From Nymphaea colorata (taxonomy: Eukaryota; Streptophyta; Magnoliopsida; Nymphaeales; Nymphaeaceae), in contig NW_022204578.1 in assembly GCF_008831285.2 (NCBI RefSeq), forward strand, positions 1-23,110: 23,110 bases of DNA, written 5' to 3'. Position 1 is the stretch's first letter; each line of letters opens with the position of its first letter. A program made the position numbers and the translations under genes. The notes below the pieces were generated by a model that saw only the letters and a list, made by a program, of their open reading frames with translations, was not told the DNA's origin and did not search any database. Of the stretch, positions 1 to 10,027 are shown one piece after another.

Positions 1-32
1 TCAAACTAATGCATAGGTCTCCTTATATCCAT
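1..32 (+). repeat. Tail of a C monomer from the preceding HOR copy
   Basis: The first bases match the end of the C monomer that closes block Z (compare 3134-3166), including gcataggtctcc and the final tccat. The window therefore opens inside an array that continues to the left. Confidence 0.9.
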
Positions 33-145
33 ACAAACTTGTAAGTTTTAAGCATTTAAATCATGATCAAAGATGAATAACAAGTGAAACACAATAGGTT
101 AACTACAGACACCAAATGAATCACTCGAATCTCATTCATTTTCGC
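33..145 (+). repeat. Reference B-class monomer (113 bp)
   Basis: This is the first complete B monomer. It starts at acaaacttgtaag, contains the aacaagtgaaacaca and ggttaacta stretches, and ends with the caccaaatgaatcactcgaa and ctcattcatttt segments before the next acaaactt box. B differs from A and C mainly in its right half, while the first ~45 bp are shared by all three. Other full B copies include 376-490, 928-1043, 1782-1896 and 2353-2468. Confidence 0.85.
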
Positions 146-260
146 ACAAACTTGTGATTTCAATCTACTAAATCATTTATTATAGACGTAACAACAAGTT
201 AAACACATTCAATTAAGTATGCATGATTATATGAATCACTTAAATCTCACTTGTATTCGT
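146..260 (+). repeat. Reference A-class monomer (115 bp)
   Basis: It starts at acaaacttgtgatttcaa and carries gtaacaacaagttaaacac, cattcaattaagtatgc and gaatcacttaaatctcac before the next box at acgaaca. Other full A copies include 1044-1158, 1554-1668, 2121-2234, 2469-2582 and 2939-3053. The class is recognised by its right half. Confidence 0.85.
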
Positions 261-375
261 ACGAACATGTGATTTCAATCCTTTAGAAACGTTCCCTATA
301 GATGTAACAACAAATTCAACTCATCGGACTAACTACACGTGTACAAATATAGTGACTTCAACCATTTGTATCCAT
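261..375 (+). repeat. Reference C-class monomer (115 bp)
   Basis: It starts at acgaacatgtgatttcaa and carries gtaacaacaaattcaac, tcatcggactaactacacg and catttgtatccat. C has two end types. This one ends in atttgtatccat; the other, at block ends, carries gggatcaaactaa and cataggtctcc (e.g. 3054-3166). C closes the B-A-C trimer (33-375, 343 bp). Confidence 0.83.
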
Positions 376-490
376 ATAAACTTGTGATTTCAACCATTTA
401 AATCATTCATTATAGATGTAATAACAAGTGAAATACATTAGATTAACTATAAGGGACCAATATAGTGACTTGACTCTCATTCATTTCCAA

Positions 491-713
491 ACGGACTTCT
501 TTTTTCAAGCCACTAAGTCATTCTATACGTATGTAAAAATGGTTACGCACATTCAATTAAATATAAGTTATCAAATGTATGTAAGAACAAGTAAAAATGA
601 ATCACATAATCTCTCGATTAAACATAAGTGATCAAATGTATGTAATAACAAGTGAACACATTAAGTTACCTGTAAGACACCAAATGAATCACTCGAATCC
701 CATTCATTTTCAT
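491..713 (+). repeat. Fused A/B double monomer with a ~61 bp internal duplication
   Basis: Between the boxes at 491 and 714 there is no middle acaaactt box. The unit is 223 bp, about two monomers, starting as A-like and ending as B. Inside it, a stretch with ataagttatcaaatgtatg (from 563) recurs as ataagtgatcaaatgtatg (from 624), a period of 61 bp. The same arrangement occurs at 1897-2120 (period 60, caattaaata at 1961 and 2021) and at 2715-2938. The fusion is therefore a fixed part of blocks X, Y and Z and predates the 3.1 kb HOR. Confidence 0.8.
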
Positions 714-974
714 ATAAACCTATGATTTGAATTTACTAAATCATTTAATATAAACGTAACAACAAGTTAAGTACATTCAATTAAATATGCGTGATCAATT
801 GAATCACTTAAATCCCACTCGTATTGATGTGAACTTGTGCATCGATCACTATAGATGTAACAACATGTTCAACTTATCGTACAAACTAGAAAGGATCAAC
901 TAATGCATAGGTCTCCTTTATATCCATATAAACTTGTGAGTTTTAATTATTTAAATCATTGATCATGGATGTAA

Positions 975-1380
975 TAACATGTGAAACACGTTAGATTAAC
1001 TATAAGACACCAAATGAATCACTCGAATCACATTCATTTTCATACAAACTTGTGATTTCAGTTCACTTAATCAAGCAACATGGATGTAACAATAAGTTAA
1101 GCACATTCAATTAAGTATGTGTGATCATTTGAATCACTTAAATCGCACTTGTATTGATACGAACTTGTAATTTCAATCCTTTAATCGTGCACTATAGTCG
1201 TACCAATACGAGTCAGATTTAAGTGATTCATATGATCACGCATACTTTATTGAATGTACTTGACTTATTGTTATATCCATGTTAAATGATTTAGTAGATT
1301 GAAATCACAGGCTTGCATGAAAATGAATGAGATTTGAGTGATTCATTTGGTGCCCTATTGTTAACCTAATTCACTTGTTA
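975..1380. repeat. Long imperfect palindrome in Y1 (direct B-A against inverted A-B)
   Basis: The left arm at about 975-1158 (end of B plus A) is matched in reverse complement by 1205-1380; the 46 bp between (1159-1204) is a truncated C. The inner ~80 bp of the arms differ at roughly one base in eight by reading. They share the unusual aacatgga..taacaataagt text found only in this A monomer, so the inverted pair was probably copied from its immediate neighbour. It could form a hairpin or cruciform. Confidence 0.82.
1205..1380 (-). repeat. Inverted A+B monomer pair in Y1
   Basis: Read on the minus strand, this gives B then A in normal order: tcactcaaatctcattcatt, then gcaagcctgtgatttcaatc, then catttaacatggatataac, ending at gactcgtatt. 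The inverted A spans 1205-1316 and the inverted B about 1317-1380. Its left joint is gtcgtacc/aatacgag and its right joint is cacttgtta/agcacattc. Confidence 0.87.
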
Positions 1381-1444
1381 AGCACATTCAATTAAATTAC
1401 AAGTGAAACACATTAGGTTAACTATATGACACCAAATGAATCAC
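1338..1444. repeat. Second palindrome at the right joint of the inverted block (Y1)
   Basis: Inverted B (gtgattcatttggtgccc.. to ..taacctaattcacttgt) faces a direct B fragment (acaagtgaaacacattaggt.. to ..caccaaatgaatcac), separated by ~20 bp (taagcacattcaattaaatt). The inner CACTTGT/ACAAGTG arms are perfect; the outer parts contain mismatches. The same structure follows every complete inverted block. Confidence 0.75.
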
Positions 1445-2220
1445 TTGTTAAGGACATCCGTATTAAGAATCATTATAAATGTAACAACTAGTGAAACACA
1501 TTAGGTAAACCATAAGACACCAAATGAATCACTCGAATCTCATTCATTTTCATACAAACTTGTGATTTCGATCTACTAAATCATTTAATATAGATGTAAC
1601 AACAAGTTAAACACATTCAATTAAGCATGCATGATCATATGAATCATTTAAATCTCACTTGTATTGGTACGAACGCGTGATTTCAATCCTTTAGATCGTT
1701 CACTATAGATGTAACACAAATTCAACTCATCGGACTAATTACACGCATTCAAAGTAATGCATAGATCCCATTTGTATCCATATGAACTTGCGATTTCAAT
1801 CATTTAAATCATTCATTATAGATGTAATAACAAGTGAAATACACTAGATTAACTGTAAGGGACCAACTTAATGACCTGACTCTCATTCATTTCCAAACGA
1901 ACTTCTTATTTCAAGCCACTAAGTCATTCTATACGTATGTAACAAATGGCTACGCACACTCAATTAAATATATTGATCAAATATATGTAATAACAAGTGA
2001 AAATGAATCATTTAATCTCTCAATTAAATATATGTGATCAAATATATGTAATAACAAGTGAAACATATTAGGTTACCTACAAGACACCAAATGAATCACT
2101 CAAATCTCATTCATTTCCATACAAACCATGATTTCAATATACTAAATCATTTAATATAGACGTAACAACAAGTTAAGCACATTCAATTAAGTATGCGTGA
2201 TCAAATGAATCACTTAAATC

Positions 2221-2275
2221 TCACTCGTATTGAGACGAGTGATTTAGTGTGCGTATGGATACAAATGAATGAGAT
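2221..2275. repeat. Small inverted patch with a short hairpin in the last C of block Y
   Basis: CACTCGT and ACGAGTG form a perfect 7 bp inverted repeat around attgag, extended by AAAT/ATTT with a two-base bulge. It runs into gatttagtgtgcgtatgg and atacaaatgaatgagat (2241-2275). In reverse complement these read like a B end (ctcattcatt) next to a C end (tgtatccata). The patch recurs in every Y, for example near 5341-5394, 8461-8524 and 21474-21527. It is eroded in Y3.8 near 18440-18497. Confidence 0.72.
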
Positions 2276-2352
2276 GTAACAACATGTTCAACTTATTGAA
2301 CAAACTACAAGGGATCAAACTAAACTAATCCATAGGTCTCCTTTACATCCAT

Positions 2353-3166
2353 ATAAACTTGTGAGTTTTTATCGTTTAAATCGTTGATCATAGATGTCAT
2401 AACGAGTGAAACACATTAGGTTAATTATAAGACACCAAATGAATCACTCAAATCTCATTTATTTTCACACAAACTTGTGATTTGAATTCACTTAATCTAG
2501 AATATGGATGTAACAACAAGTTAAGCACATTCAATTAAGTATGTGTGATCATTTGAATCACTTAAATCGCACTTGTATTGATACGAACTTGTGATTTCAA
2601 TCCTTTAGATCATGCACTATAGTTGTAACAATAAATTCAACTCATCGGACTAACTACACGCGTTTGTATCCACATGAACTGTGATTTCAATCATTTATTA
2701 TATATGTATTCCAAACGAACTTCTGGTATCAAAGCCACTAGGTCATTCTATACGTAGTAAGAAATGGTCACGCACATTCAATTAAATACAAGTGATCAAT
2801 TATATGTAATAACAAGTGAAAATGAATCACTTAATCTCTCAATTAAATATAAGTGATCAAATATATTAATAACAAGTGAAACACATTAGGTTACTTACAA
2901 GACACCAAATGAATCACTCCAATATCATTCATTTTCATACAAACCTATGATTTTAATCTACTAAATCATTTAATATAGACGTAACAACAAGTTAAGCACA
3001 TTCAATTACGTATGTGTGATAAAATGAATCACTTAAATCCCACTCGTATTGATACGAACTTGTGATTTCAATTCCTTACATCGATCACCATAGAGTAAGA
3101 ACTAGTTCAACTTATTGAACTAACTACAAGGGATCAAACTAATGCATAGGTCTCCTTTATATCCAT
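2353..3166 (+). repeat. Block Z1 (814 bp)
   Basis: Monomer order is B (2353-2468), A (2469-2582), short C (2583-2673), B reduced to 41 bp (2674-2714), AB fusion (2715-2938), A (2939-3053) and C (3054-3166). It is the X pattern with the second B mostly deleted. It is distinguished from Y by gagtttttatcg and catagatgtcataacgag at its start. Confidence 0.83.
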
Positions 3167-4051
3167 ACAAACTTGTAAGTTTTAATCATTTAAATCATTG
3201 ATCAAAGATGTAATAACAAGTGAAACACAATAGGTTAACTACAAGACACAAATGAATCACTCGAATCTCATTCATTTTCGCACAAACTTGTGATTTCAAT
3301 CTACTAAATCATTTATTATAGACGTAACAACAAGTTAAACACATTCAATTAAGTGTGCATGATTATATGAATCACTTAAATCTCACTTGTATTCGTACGA
3401 ACATGTGATTTCAATCCTTTAGAACGTTCCCTATAGATGTAACAACAAATTCAACTCATCGGACTAACTAAACGTGTACAAATATAGTGACTTCAACCAT
3501 TTGTATCCATATAAACTTGTGATTTCAACCATTTAAATCATTCATTATAATGTAATAACAAGTGAAATACATTAGATTAACTATAAGGGACCAATATAGT
3601 GACTTGACTCTCATTCATTTCCAAACAACTTCTTTTTTCAAGTACTAAGTCATTCTATACGTATGTAACAAATGGTTACGCACATTCAATTAAATATAAG
3701 TTATCAAATGTATGTAAGAACAAGTAAATCACATAATCTTCGATTAAACATAATGATCAAATGTATGTAATAACAAGTGAAACACATTAAGTTACCTGTA
3801 AGACACCAAATGAATCACTCGAATCCCATTCATTTTCATATAAACCTATGATTTGAATTTACTAAATCATTTAATATAAACGTAACAACAAGTTAAGTAC
3901 ATTCAATTAAATATGCGTGATCAATTGAATCACTTAAATCCACTCGATTGATTGAACTTGTGTATCGATCACTATAGATGTAACAACATGTTCAACTTAT
4001 CGTACAAACTAGAAATGATCAAACTAATGCATAGGTCTCCTTTATATCCAT
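3167..4051 (+). repeat. Block X2 (885 bp)
   Basis: Same monomer order as X1. Small deletions lie in the AB fusion and in the last C. Near 3943-3962 the text is cactcgattgattgaac, where X1 has cactcgtattgatgtgaac. Confidence 0.85.
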
Positions 4052-5471
4052 ATAAACTGTGAGTTTTAATTATTTAAATCATTGATCATGGATGTAATAA
4101 CATGTGAAACACGTTAGGTTAACTATAAGACACCAAATGAATCACTCGAATCACATTCATTTTCATACAAACTTGTGATTTCAGTTCACTTAATCAAGCA
4201 ACATGGATGTAACAATAAGTTCAGCACATTCAATTAAGTATGTGTGATCATTTGAATCACCTAAATCGCACTTGTATTGATACGAACTTGTAACATCAAC
4301 CCTTTAAATCGTACACTATAGTCGTACCAATACGAGTCAGATTTAAGTGATTCTATGATCACGCATACTTTATTGAATGTACTTGACTTATTGTTATATC
4401 CATGTTAAATGATTTAGTGATTGAAATCACATGCTTGCATGAAAATGAATGAGATTTGAGTGATTCATTGGTGCCCTATTGCTAACCTAATTCACTTGTT
4501 AAGCACATTCAATTAAATTACAAGTGAAACACATTAGGTTAACTATATGACACTAAATGAATCACTTGTTAAGGACATCCGTATTAAGAATCATTATAAA
4601 TGTAACAACTAGTGAAACATATTAGGTAAACCATAAGATACCAAATGAATCACTCGAATCTCATTCATTTTCATACAAACTTGTGATTTCGATCTATAAA
4701 TCATTTAATATAGATATAACAACAAGTTAAACACATTCAATTAAGCATGCATGATCATATGAATCATTTAAATCTCACTTGTATTGGTACGAACGCGTGA
4801 TTTCAATCCTTTATATCGTTCACTATAGATGTAACAACAAATTCAACTCATCGGACTAATTACACGCATTCAAAGTAATGCATAGATCCCATTTGTATCC
4901 ATATGAACTTGGATTTCAATCATTTAAATCATTCATTATAGATGTAATAACAAGTGAAATACACTAGATTAACTGTAAGGGACCAACTTAATGACCTACT
5001 CTCATTCATTTCCAAACGAACTTCTTATTTCAAGCCACTAAGTCATTCTATACGTATGTAACAAATGGCTACGCACACTCAATTAAATATATTGATCAAA
5101 TATATGTAATAACAAGTGAAAATGAATCATTTAATCTCTCAATTAAATATATGTGATCAAATATATGTAATAACAAGTGAAACATATTAGGTTACCTACA
5201 AGACACCAAATGAATCACTCAAATCTCATTCATTTCCATACAAACCATGATTTCAATATACTAAATCATTTAATATAGTCGTAACAACAAGTTAAGCACA
5301 TTCAATTAAGTATGCGTGATCAAATGAATCACTTAAATCTCACTCGTATTGAGACGAGTGATTTAGTGTCCGTATGGATACAAATGAATGAGATGTAACA
5401 ACATGTTCAACTTATTGAACAAACTACAAGGGATCAAACTAAACTAATCCATAGGTCTCCTTTACATCCAT
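4052..5471 (+). repeat. Block Y2 (1,420 bp)
   Basis: Same order as Y1, including the inverted pair (4329-4501). A local oddity is gtaacatcaaccctttaaatcg near 4289-4311 in the truncated C, where the other copies read gtaatttcaatcctttag. Confidence 0.85.
4329..4501 (-). repeat. Inverted A+B pair in Y2
   Basis: Same left joint (cgtacc/aatacgagtcag) and right joint as in Y1, with a few one-base losses (gtgattctatgatc, ttcattggtgccc). Confidence 0.87.
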
Positions 5472-6290
5472 ATAAACTTGTGAGTTTTTATCGTTTAAAT
5501 CGTTGATCATAGATGTCATAACGAGTGAAACACATTAGGTTAATTATAAGACATCAAATGAATCACTCAAATCTCATTTATTTTCACACAAACTTGTGAT
5601 TTGAATTCACTTAATCTATGAATATGGATGTAACAACAAGTTAAGCACATTCAATTAAGTATGTGTGATCATTTGAATCACTTAAATCGCACTTGTATTG
5701 ATACGAACTTGTGATTTCAATCCTTTAGATCATGCACTGTAGTTGTAACAATAAATTCAACTCATCGGACTAACTACACGCGTTTGTATCCACATGAACT
5801 TGTGATTTCAATCATTTATTATATATGTATTCCAAACGAACTTCTGGTATCAAAGCCACTAGGTCATTCTATACGTGAGTAAGAAATGGTCACCCACATT
5901 CAATTAAATACAAGTGATGAATTATATGTAATAACAAGTGAAAATGAATCACTTAATCTCTCAATTAAATATAAGTGATCAAATATATTTAATAACAAGT
6001 GAAACGCATTAGGTTACTTACAAGACACCAAATGAATCACTCCAATATCATTCATTTTCATACAAACCTATGATTTTAATCTACTAAAACATTTAATATA
6101 GACGTAACAACAAGTTAAGCACATTCAATTACGTATGTGTGATAAAATGAATCACTTAAATCCCACTCGTATTGATACTAACTTGTGATTTCAATTCCTT
6201 ACATCGATCACCATAGAAGTAAGAACTAGTTCAACTTATTGAACTAACTACAAGGGATCAAACTAATGCATAGGTCTCCTTTATATCCAT
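5472..6290 (+). repeat. Block Z2 (819 bp)
   Basis: Same order as Z1, including the 41 bp B remnant. Very close to Z1 by reading, with a few single-base differences. Confidence 0.85.
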
Positions 6291-7183
6291 ACAAACTTGT
6301 AAGTTTTAATCATTTAAATCATTGATCAAAGATGTAATAACAAGTGAAACACAATAGGTTAACTACAAGACACTAAATGAATCACTCGAATCTCATTCAT
6401 TTTCGCACAAACTTGTGATTTCAATCTACTAAATCATTTATTATAGACGTAACAACAAGTTAAACACATTCAATTAAGTATGCATGATTATATGAATCAC
6501 TTAAATCTCACTTGTATTCGTACGAACATGTGATTTCAATCCTTTAGAACGTTCCCTATAGATGTAACAACAAATTCAACTCATCGGACTAACTAAACGT
6601 GTACAAATATAGTGACTTCAACCATTTGTATCCATATAAACTTGTGATTTCAACCATTTAAATCATTCATTATAGATGTAATAACAAGTGAAATACATTA
6701 GATTAACTATAAGGGACAAATATAGTGACTTGACTCTCATTCATTTCCAAACAACTTCTTTTTTCAAGTACTAAGTCATTCTATACGTATGTAACAAATG
6801 GTTACGCACATTCAATTAAATATAAGTTATCAAATGTATGTAAGAACAAGTAAAATGAATCACATAATCTTCGATTAAACATAAGTGATCAAATGTATGT
6901 AATAACAAGTGAAACACATTAAGTTACCTGTAAGACACCAAATGAATCACTCGAATCCCATTCATTTTCATATAAACCTATGATTTGAATTTACTAAATC
7001 ATTTAATATAAACGTAACAACAAGTTAAGTACATTCAATTAAATATGCGTGATCAATTGAATACTTAAATCCCACTCGTATTGATGTGAACTTATGCATT
7101 ATCACTATAGATGTAACAACATGTTAACTTATCGTACAAACTAGAAAGGATCAAACTAATGCATAGGTCTCCTTTATATCCAT
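6291..7183 (+). repeat. Block X3 (893 bp), mosaic
   Basis: The left and middle share the X2-specific changes (aacaacttc near 6750, caagtactaag near 6766, cataatcttcg near 6865). From about 7090 the text follows X4 (gaacttatgcat and ttatcac, not gaacttgtgcatcgatcac). One base is missing at the block end (cataaaactt). It reads as a recombinant between an X2-like and an X4-like block. Confidence 0.83.
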
Positions 7184-7458
7184 AAAACTTGTGAGTTTTA
7201 ATTATTTAAATCATTGATCATGGATGTAATAACATGTGAAACACGTTAGATTAACTATAAGACACCAAATCAATCACTCGAATTACATTCATTTCATACA
7301 AACTTGTGATTTCAGTTCACTTAATCAAGCAACATGGATGTAACAATAAGTTAAGCACATTCAATTAGTATGTGTGATCATTTGAATCACTTAAATCGCA
7401 CTTGTATTGATACGAACTTGTAATTTCAATCCTTTAGATCGTGCACTATAGTCGTACC

Positions 7459-7633
7459 AATACGAGTCAGATTTAAGTGATTCATATGATCACGCATACT
7501 TTATTGAATGTACTTGACTTATTGTTATATCCATGTTAAATGATTTATAGATTGAAATCACAGGCTTGCATGAAAATGAATGAGATTTGAGTGATTCATT
7601 TGGTGCCCTATTGCTAACCTAATTCACTTGTTA
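7459..7633 (-). repeat. Inverted A+B pair in Y3.1
   Basis: Complete inverted pair with the standard joints. It retains tgacttattg, unlike units 2-7, which have tgagttattg. Confidence 0.87.
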
Positions 7634-8579
7634 AGCACATTCAATAAATTACAAGTGAAACACATTAGGTTAACTATATGACACAAATGAATCACTTGTT
7701 AAGGACATCCGTATTAAGATCATTATAAATGTAACAACTAGTGAAACACATTAGGTAAACCATAAGACACCAAATGAATCACTCGAATCTCATTCATTTT
7801 CATACAAACTTGTGATTTCGATCTACTAAATCATTTAATATAGATGTAACAACAAGTTAAACACATTCAATTAAGCATGTGATCATATGAATCATTTAAA
7901 TCTCACTTGTATTGGTACGAACGCGTGATTTCAATCCTTTAGATCGTTCACTATAGATGTAACAAAAAATTCAACTCATCGGACTAATTACACGCATTCA
8001 AAGTAATGCATAGATCCCATTTGTATCCATATGAACTTGCGATTTCAATCATTTAAATCATTCATTATAGATGTAATAACAAGTGAAATACACTAGATTA
8101 ACTGTAAGGGACCAACTTAATCACCTGACTCTCACTCATTTCCAAACGAACTTCTTATTTCAAGCCACTAAGTCATTCTATACGTATGTAACAAATGCTA
8201 CGCACACTCAATTAGATATATTGATCAAATATATGTAATGACAAGTGAAAATGAATCATTTAATCTCCCAATTAAATATATGTGATCAAATATATGTAAT
8301 AACAAGTGAAACATATTAGGTTACCTACAAGACAGCAAATGAATCACTCAAATCTCATTCATTTCCATACAAACCTATGATTTCAATATACTAAATCATT
8401 TAATATAGACGTAACAACAAGTTAAGCACATTCAATTAAGTATGCGTGATCAAATGAATCACTTAAATCTCACTCGTATTGAGACGAGTGATTTAGTGTG
8501 CGTATGGATACAAATGAATGAGATGTAACAACATGTTCAACTTATTGAACAAACTACAAGGGATCAAACTAAACTAATC

Positions 8580-8594
8580 CATAGGTCTCCTTTA
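8580..8594 (+). other. Chimeric Y-Y joint (first of seven)
   Basis: To the left, the text is the end of Y (aaactaaactaatc); to the right it is the start of Y (tatccat, acaaacttgtgagttttaa). A normal Y is followed by cctttacatcc and Z, and is preceded by taatg. The switch therefore lies inside the shared cataggtctccttta. The same joint recurs at 10006, 11432, 12858, 14284, 15710 and 17135. Confidence 0.88.
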
Positions 8595-8601
8595 TATCCA
8601 T

Positions 8602-10027
8602 ACAAACTTGTGAGTTTTAATTATTTAAATCATTGATCATGGATGTAATAACATGTGAAACACGTTAGATTAACTATAAGACACCAAATCAATCACTCGA
8701 ATTACCTTCACTTTCATACAAACTTGTGATTTCAGTTCACTTAATCAAGCAACATGGATGTAACAATAAGTTAAGCACATTCAATTAAGTATGTGTGATC
8801 ATTTGAATCACTTAAATCGCACTTGTATTGATACGAACTTGTAATTTCAATCCTTTAGATCGTGCACTATAGTCGTACCAATACGAGTCAGATTTAAGTG
8901 ATTCATATGATCACGCATACTTTATTGAATGTACTTGAGTTATTGTTATATCCATGTTAAATGATTTAGTAGATTGAAATCACAGGCTTGCATGAAAATG
9001 AATGAGATTTGAGTGATTCATTTGGTGCCCTATTGCTAACCTAATTCACTTGTTAAGCACATTCAATTAAATTACCAGTGAAACACATTAGGTTAACTAT
9101 ATGACACTAAATGAATCACTTGTTAAGGACATCCGTATTAAGAGTCATCATAAATGTAACAACTAGTGAAACACAATAGGTAAACCATAAGACACCAAAT
9201 GAATCACTCGAATCTCATTCATTTTCATACAAACTTGTGATTTCGATCTACTAAATCATTTAATATAGATGTAACAACAAGTTAAACACATTCAATTAAG
9301 CATGTGATCATATGAATAATTTAAATCTCACTTGTATTGGTACGAACGCGTGATTTCAATCCTTTAGATCGTTCACTATAGATGTAACAAAAAATTCAAC
9401 TCATCGGACTAATTACACGCATTCAAAGTAATGCATAGATCCCATTTGTATCCATATGAACTTGCGATTTCAATCATTTAAATCATTCATTATAGATGTA
9501 ATAACAAGTGAAATACACTAGATTAACTGTAAGGGACCAACTTAATCACCTGACTCTCACTCATTTCCAAACGAACTTCTTATTTCAAGCCACTAAGTCA
9601 TTCTATACGTATGTAACAAATGGCTACGCGCACTCAATTAGATATATTGATCAAATATATGTAATGACAAGTGAAAATGAATCATTTAATCTCCCAATTA
9701 AATATATGTGATCAAATATATGTAATAACAAGTGAAACATATTAGGTTACCTACAAGACAGCAAATGAATCACTCAAATCTCATTCATTTCCATACAAAC
9801 CTATGATTTCAATATACTAAATCATTTAATATAGACGTAACAACAAGTTAAGCACATTCAATTAAGTATGCGTGATCAAATGAATCACTTAAATCTCACT
9901 CGTATTGAGACGAGTGATTTAGTGTGCGTATGGATACAAATGAATGAGATGTAACAACATGTTCAACTTATTGAACAAACTACAAGGGATCAAACTAAAC
10001 TAATCCATAGGTCTCCTTTATATCCAT
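8602..10027 (+). repeat. Amplified Y unit 2 of 8 (Y3.2, 1,426 bp)
   Basis: First fully homogenised unit, preceded by the chimeric Y-Y joint at 8580-8594. Diagnostic variants shared by units 2-7 are attaccttcacttt, tgagttattg, taccagtgaaac, gaataatttaaat and aacaaaaaattc. Confidence 0.92.
8880..9055 (-). repeat. Inverted A+B pair in Y3.2
   Basis: Complete 176 bp inverted pair carrying the amplified-family variant tgagttattg. Confidence 0.87.

Larger units (their letters stand above)
33..927 (+). repeat. Block X1 (895 bp)
   Basis: Monomer order is B (33-145), A (146-260), C (261-375), B (376-490), AB fusion (491-713), A (714-828) and a shortened C (829-927). This eight-monomer-equivalent pattern is also the backbone of Y and Z, so I take it as the ancestral ~0.9 kb HOR. 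The last C is missing ~12 bp after its box (gaacttgtgcatcgatcac). Confidence 0.85.
928..2352 (+). repeat. Block Y1 (1,425 bp), with inverted insert
   Basis: Monomer order is B (928-1043), A (1044-1158), truncated C (1159-1204), inverted A and B (1205-1380), mixed fragments (1381-1553), A (1554-1668), C (1669-1781), B (1782-1896), AB fusion (1897-2120), A (2121-2234) and C with a small inverted patch (2235-2352). Compared with X, the extra ~0.53 kb sits after the first C. A stretch near 1446-1475 (ttaaggacatccgtattaag) does not match any monomer class I can define. Confidence 0.85.
33..3166 (+). repeat. 3.1 kb higher-order repeat, copy 1 (X1-Y1-Z1, 3,134 bp)
   Basis: The unit runs from the acaaacttgtaagtttta box to the next one at 3167. 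It comprises block X (33-927), block Y (928-2352) and block Z (2353-3166), each ending in a C monomer with cataggtctcc (at 12 for the preceding copy, then 906, 2331 and 3145). It holds about 27 monomer equivalents. Copies 1 and 2 match base for base over long runs, which shows that the 3.1 kb unit, and not the monomer, is the unit of duplication. Confidence 0.93.
3167..6290 (+). repeat. 3.1 kb higher-order repeat, copy 2 (X2-Y2-Z2, 3,124 bp)
   Basis: Same block order and landmarks as copy 1, with scattered substitutions and many one- or two-base losses. Examples are aacaacttc for aacggacttc near 3624, caagtactaag for caagccactaag near 3640, and cataatcttcg for cataatctctcg near 3734. Some of these losses recur in X3 (near 6750 and 6867), so they were inherited by copying and are not independent errors. 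Confidence 0.93.
7184..8601 (+). repeat. Amplified Y unit 1 of 8 (Y3.1, 1,418 bp), left edge
   Basis: The first Y of the expansion, joined to X3 by the normal X-Y joint (taatgcatagg). It is clearly more diverged from units 2-7 than those are from each other. Examples are attacattcatttcatac against attaccttcactttcatac, tgacttattg against tgagttattg, and several one-base deletions. Its right half carries amplification-specific variants (aacaaaaaattc, gacagcaaatg). One G is missing near 8197. Confidence 0.88.

Noticed and set aside
975-1553. Transposon with terminal inverted repeats (the inverted block and its palindromes)
   Set aside because: All of the inverted sequence is satellite monomer. 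There is no target-site duplication and no transposase. An inverted local duplication explains it better.
3167-7183. Many one-base deletions in copies 2 and 3 as possible sequencing error
   Set aside because: Several are shared between X2 and X3, so at least those were inherited through duplication. Private ones could still be consensus errors, so I did not report them as a biological signal.
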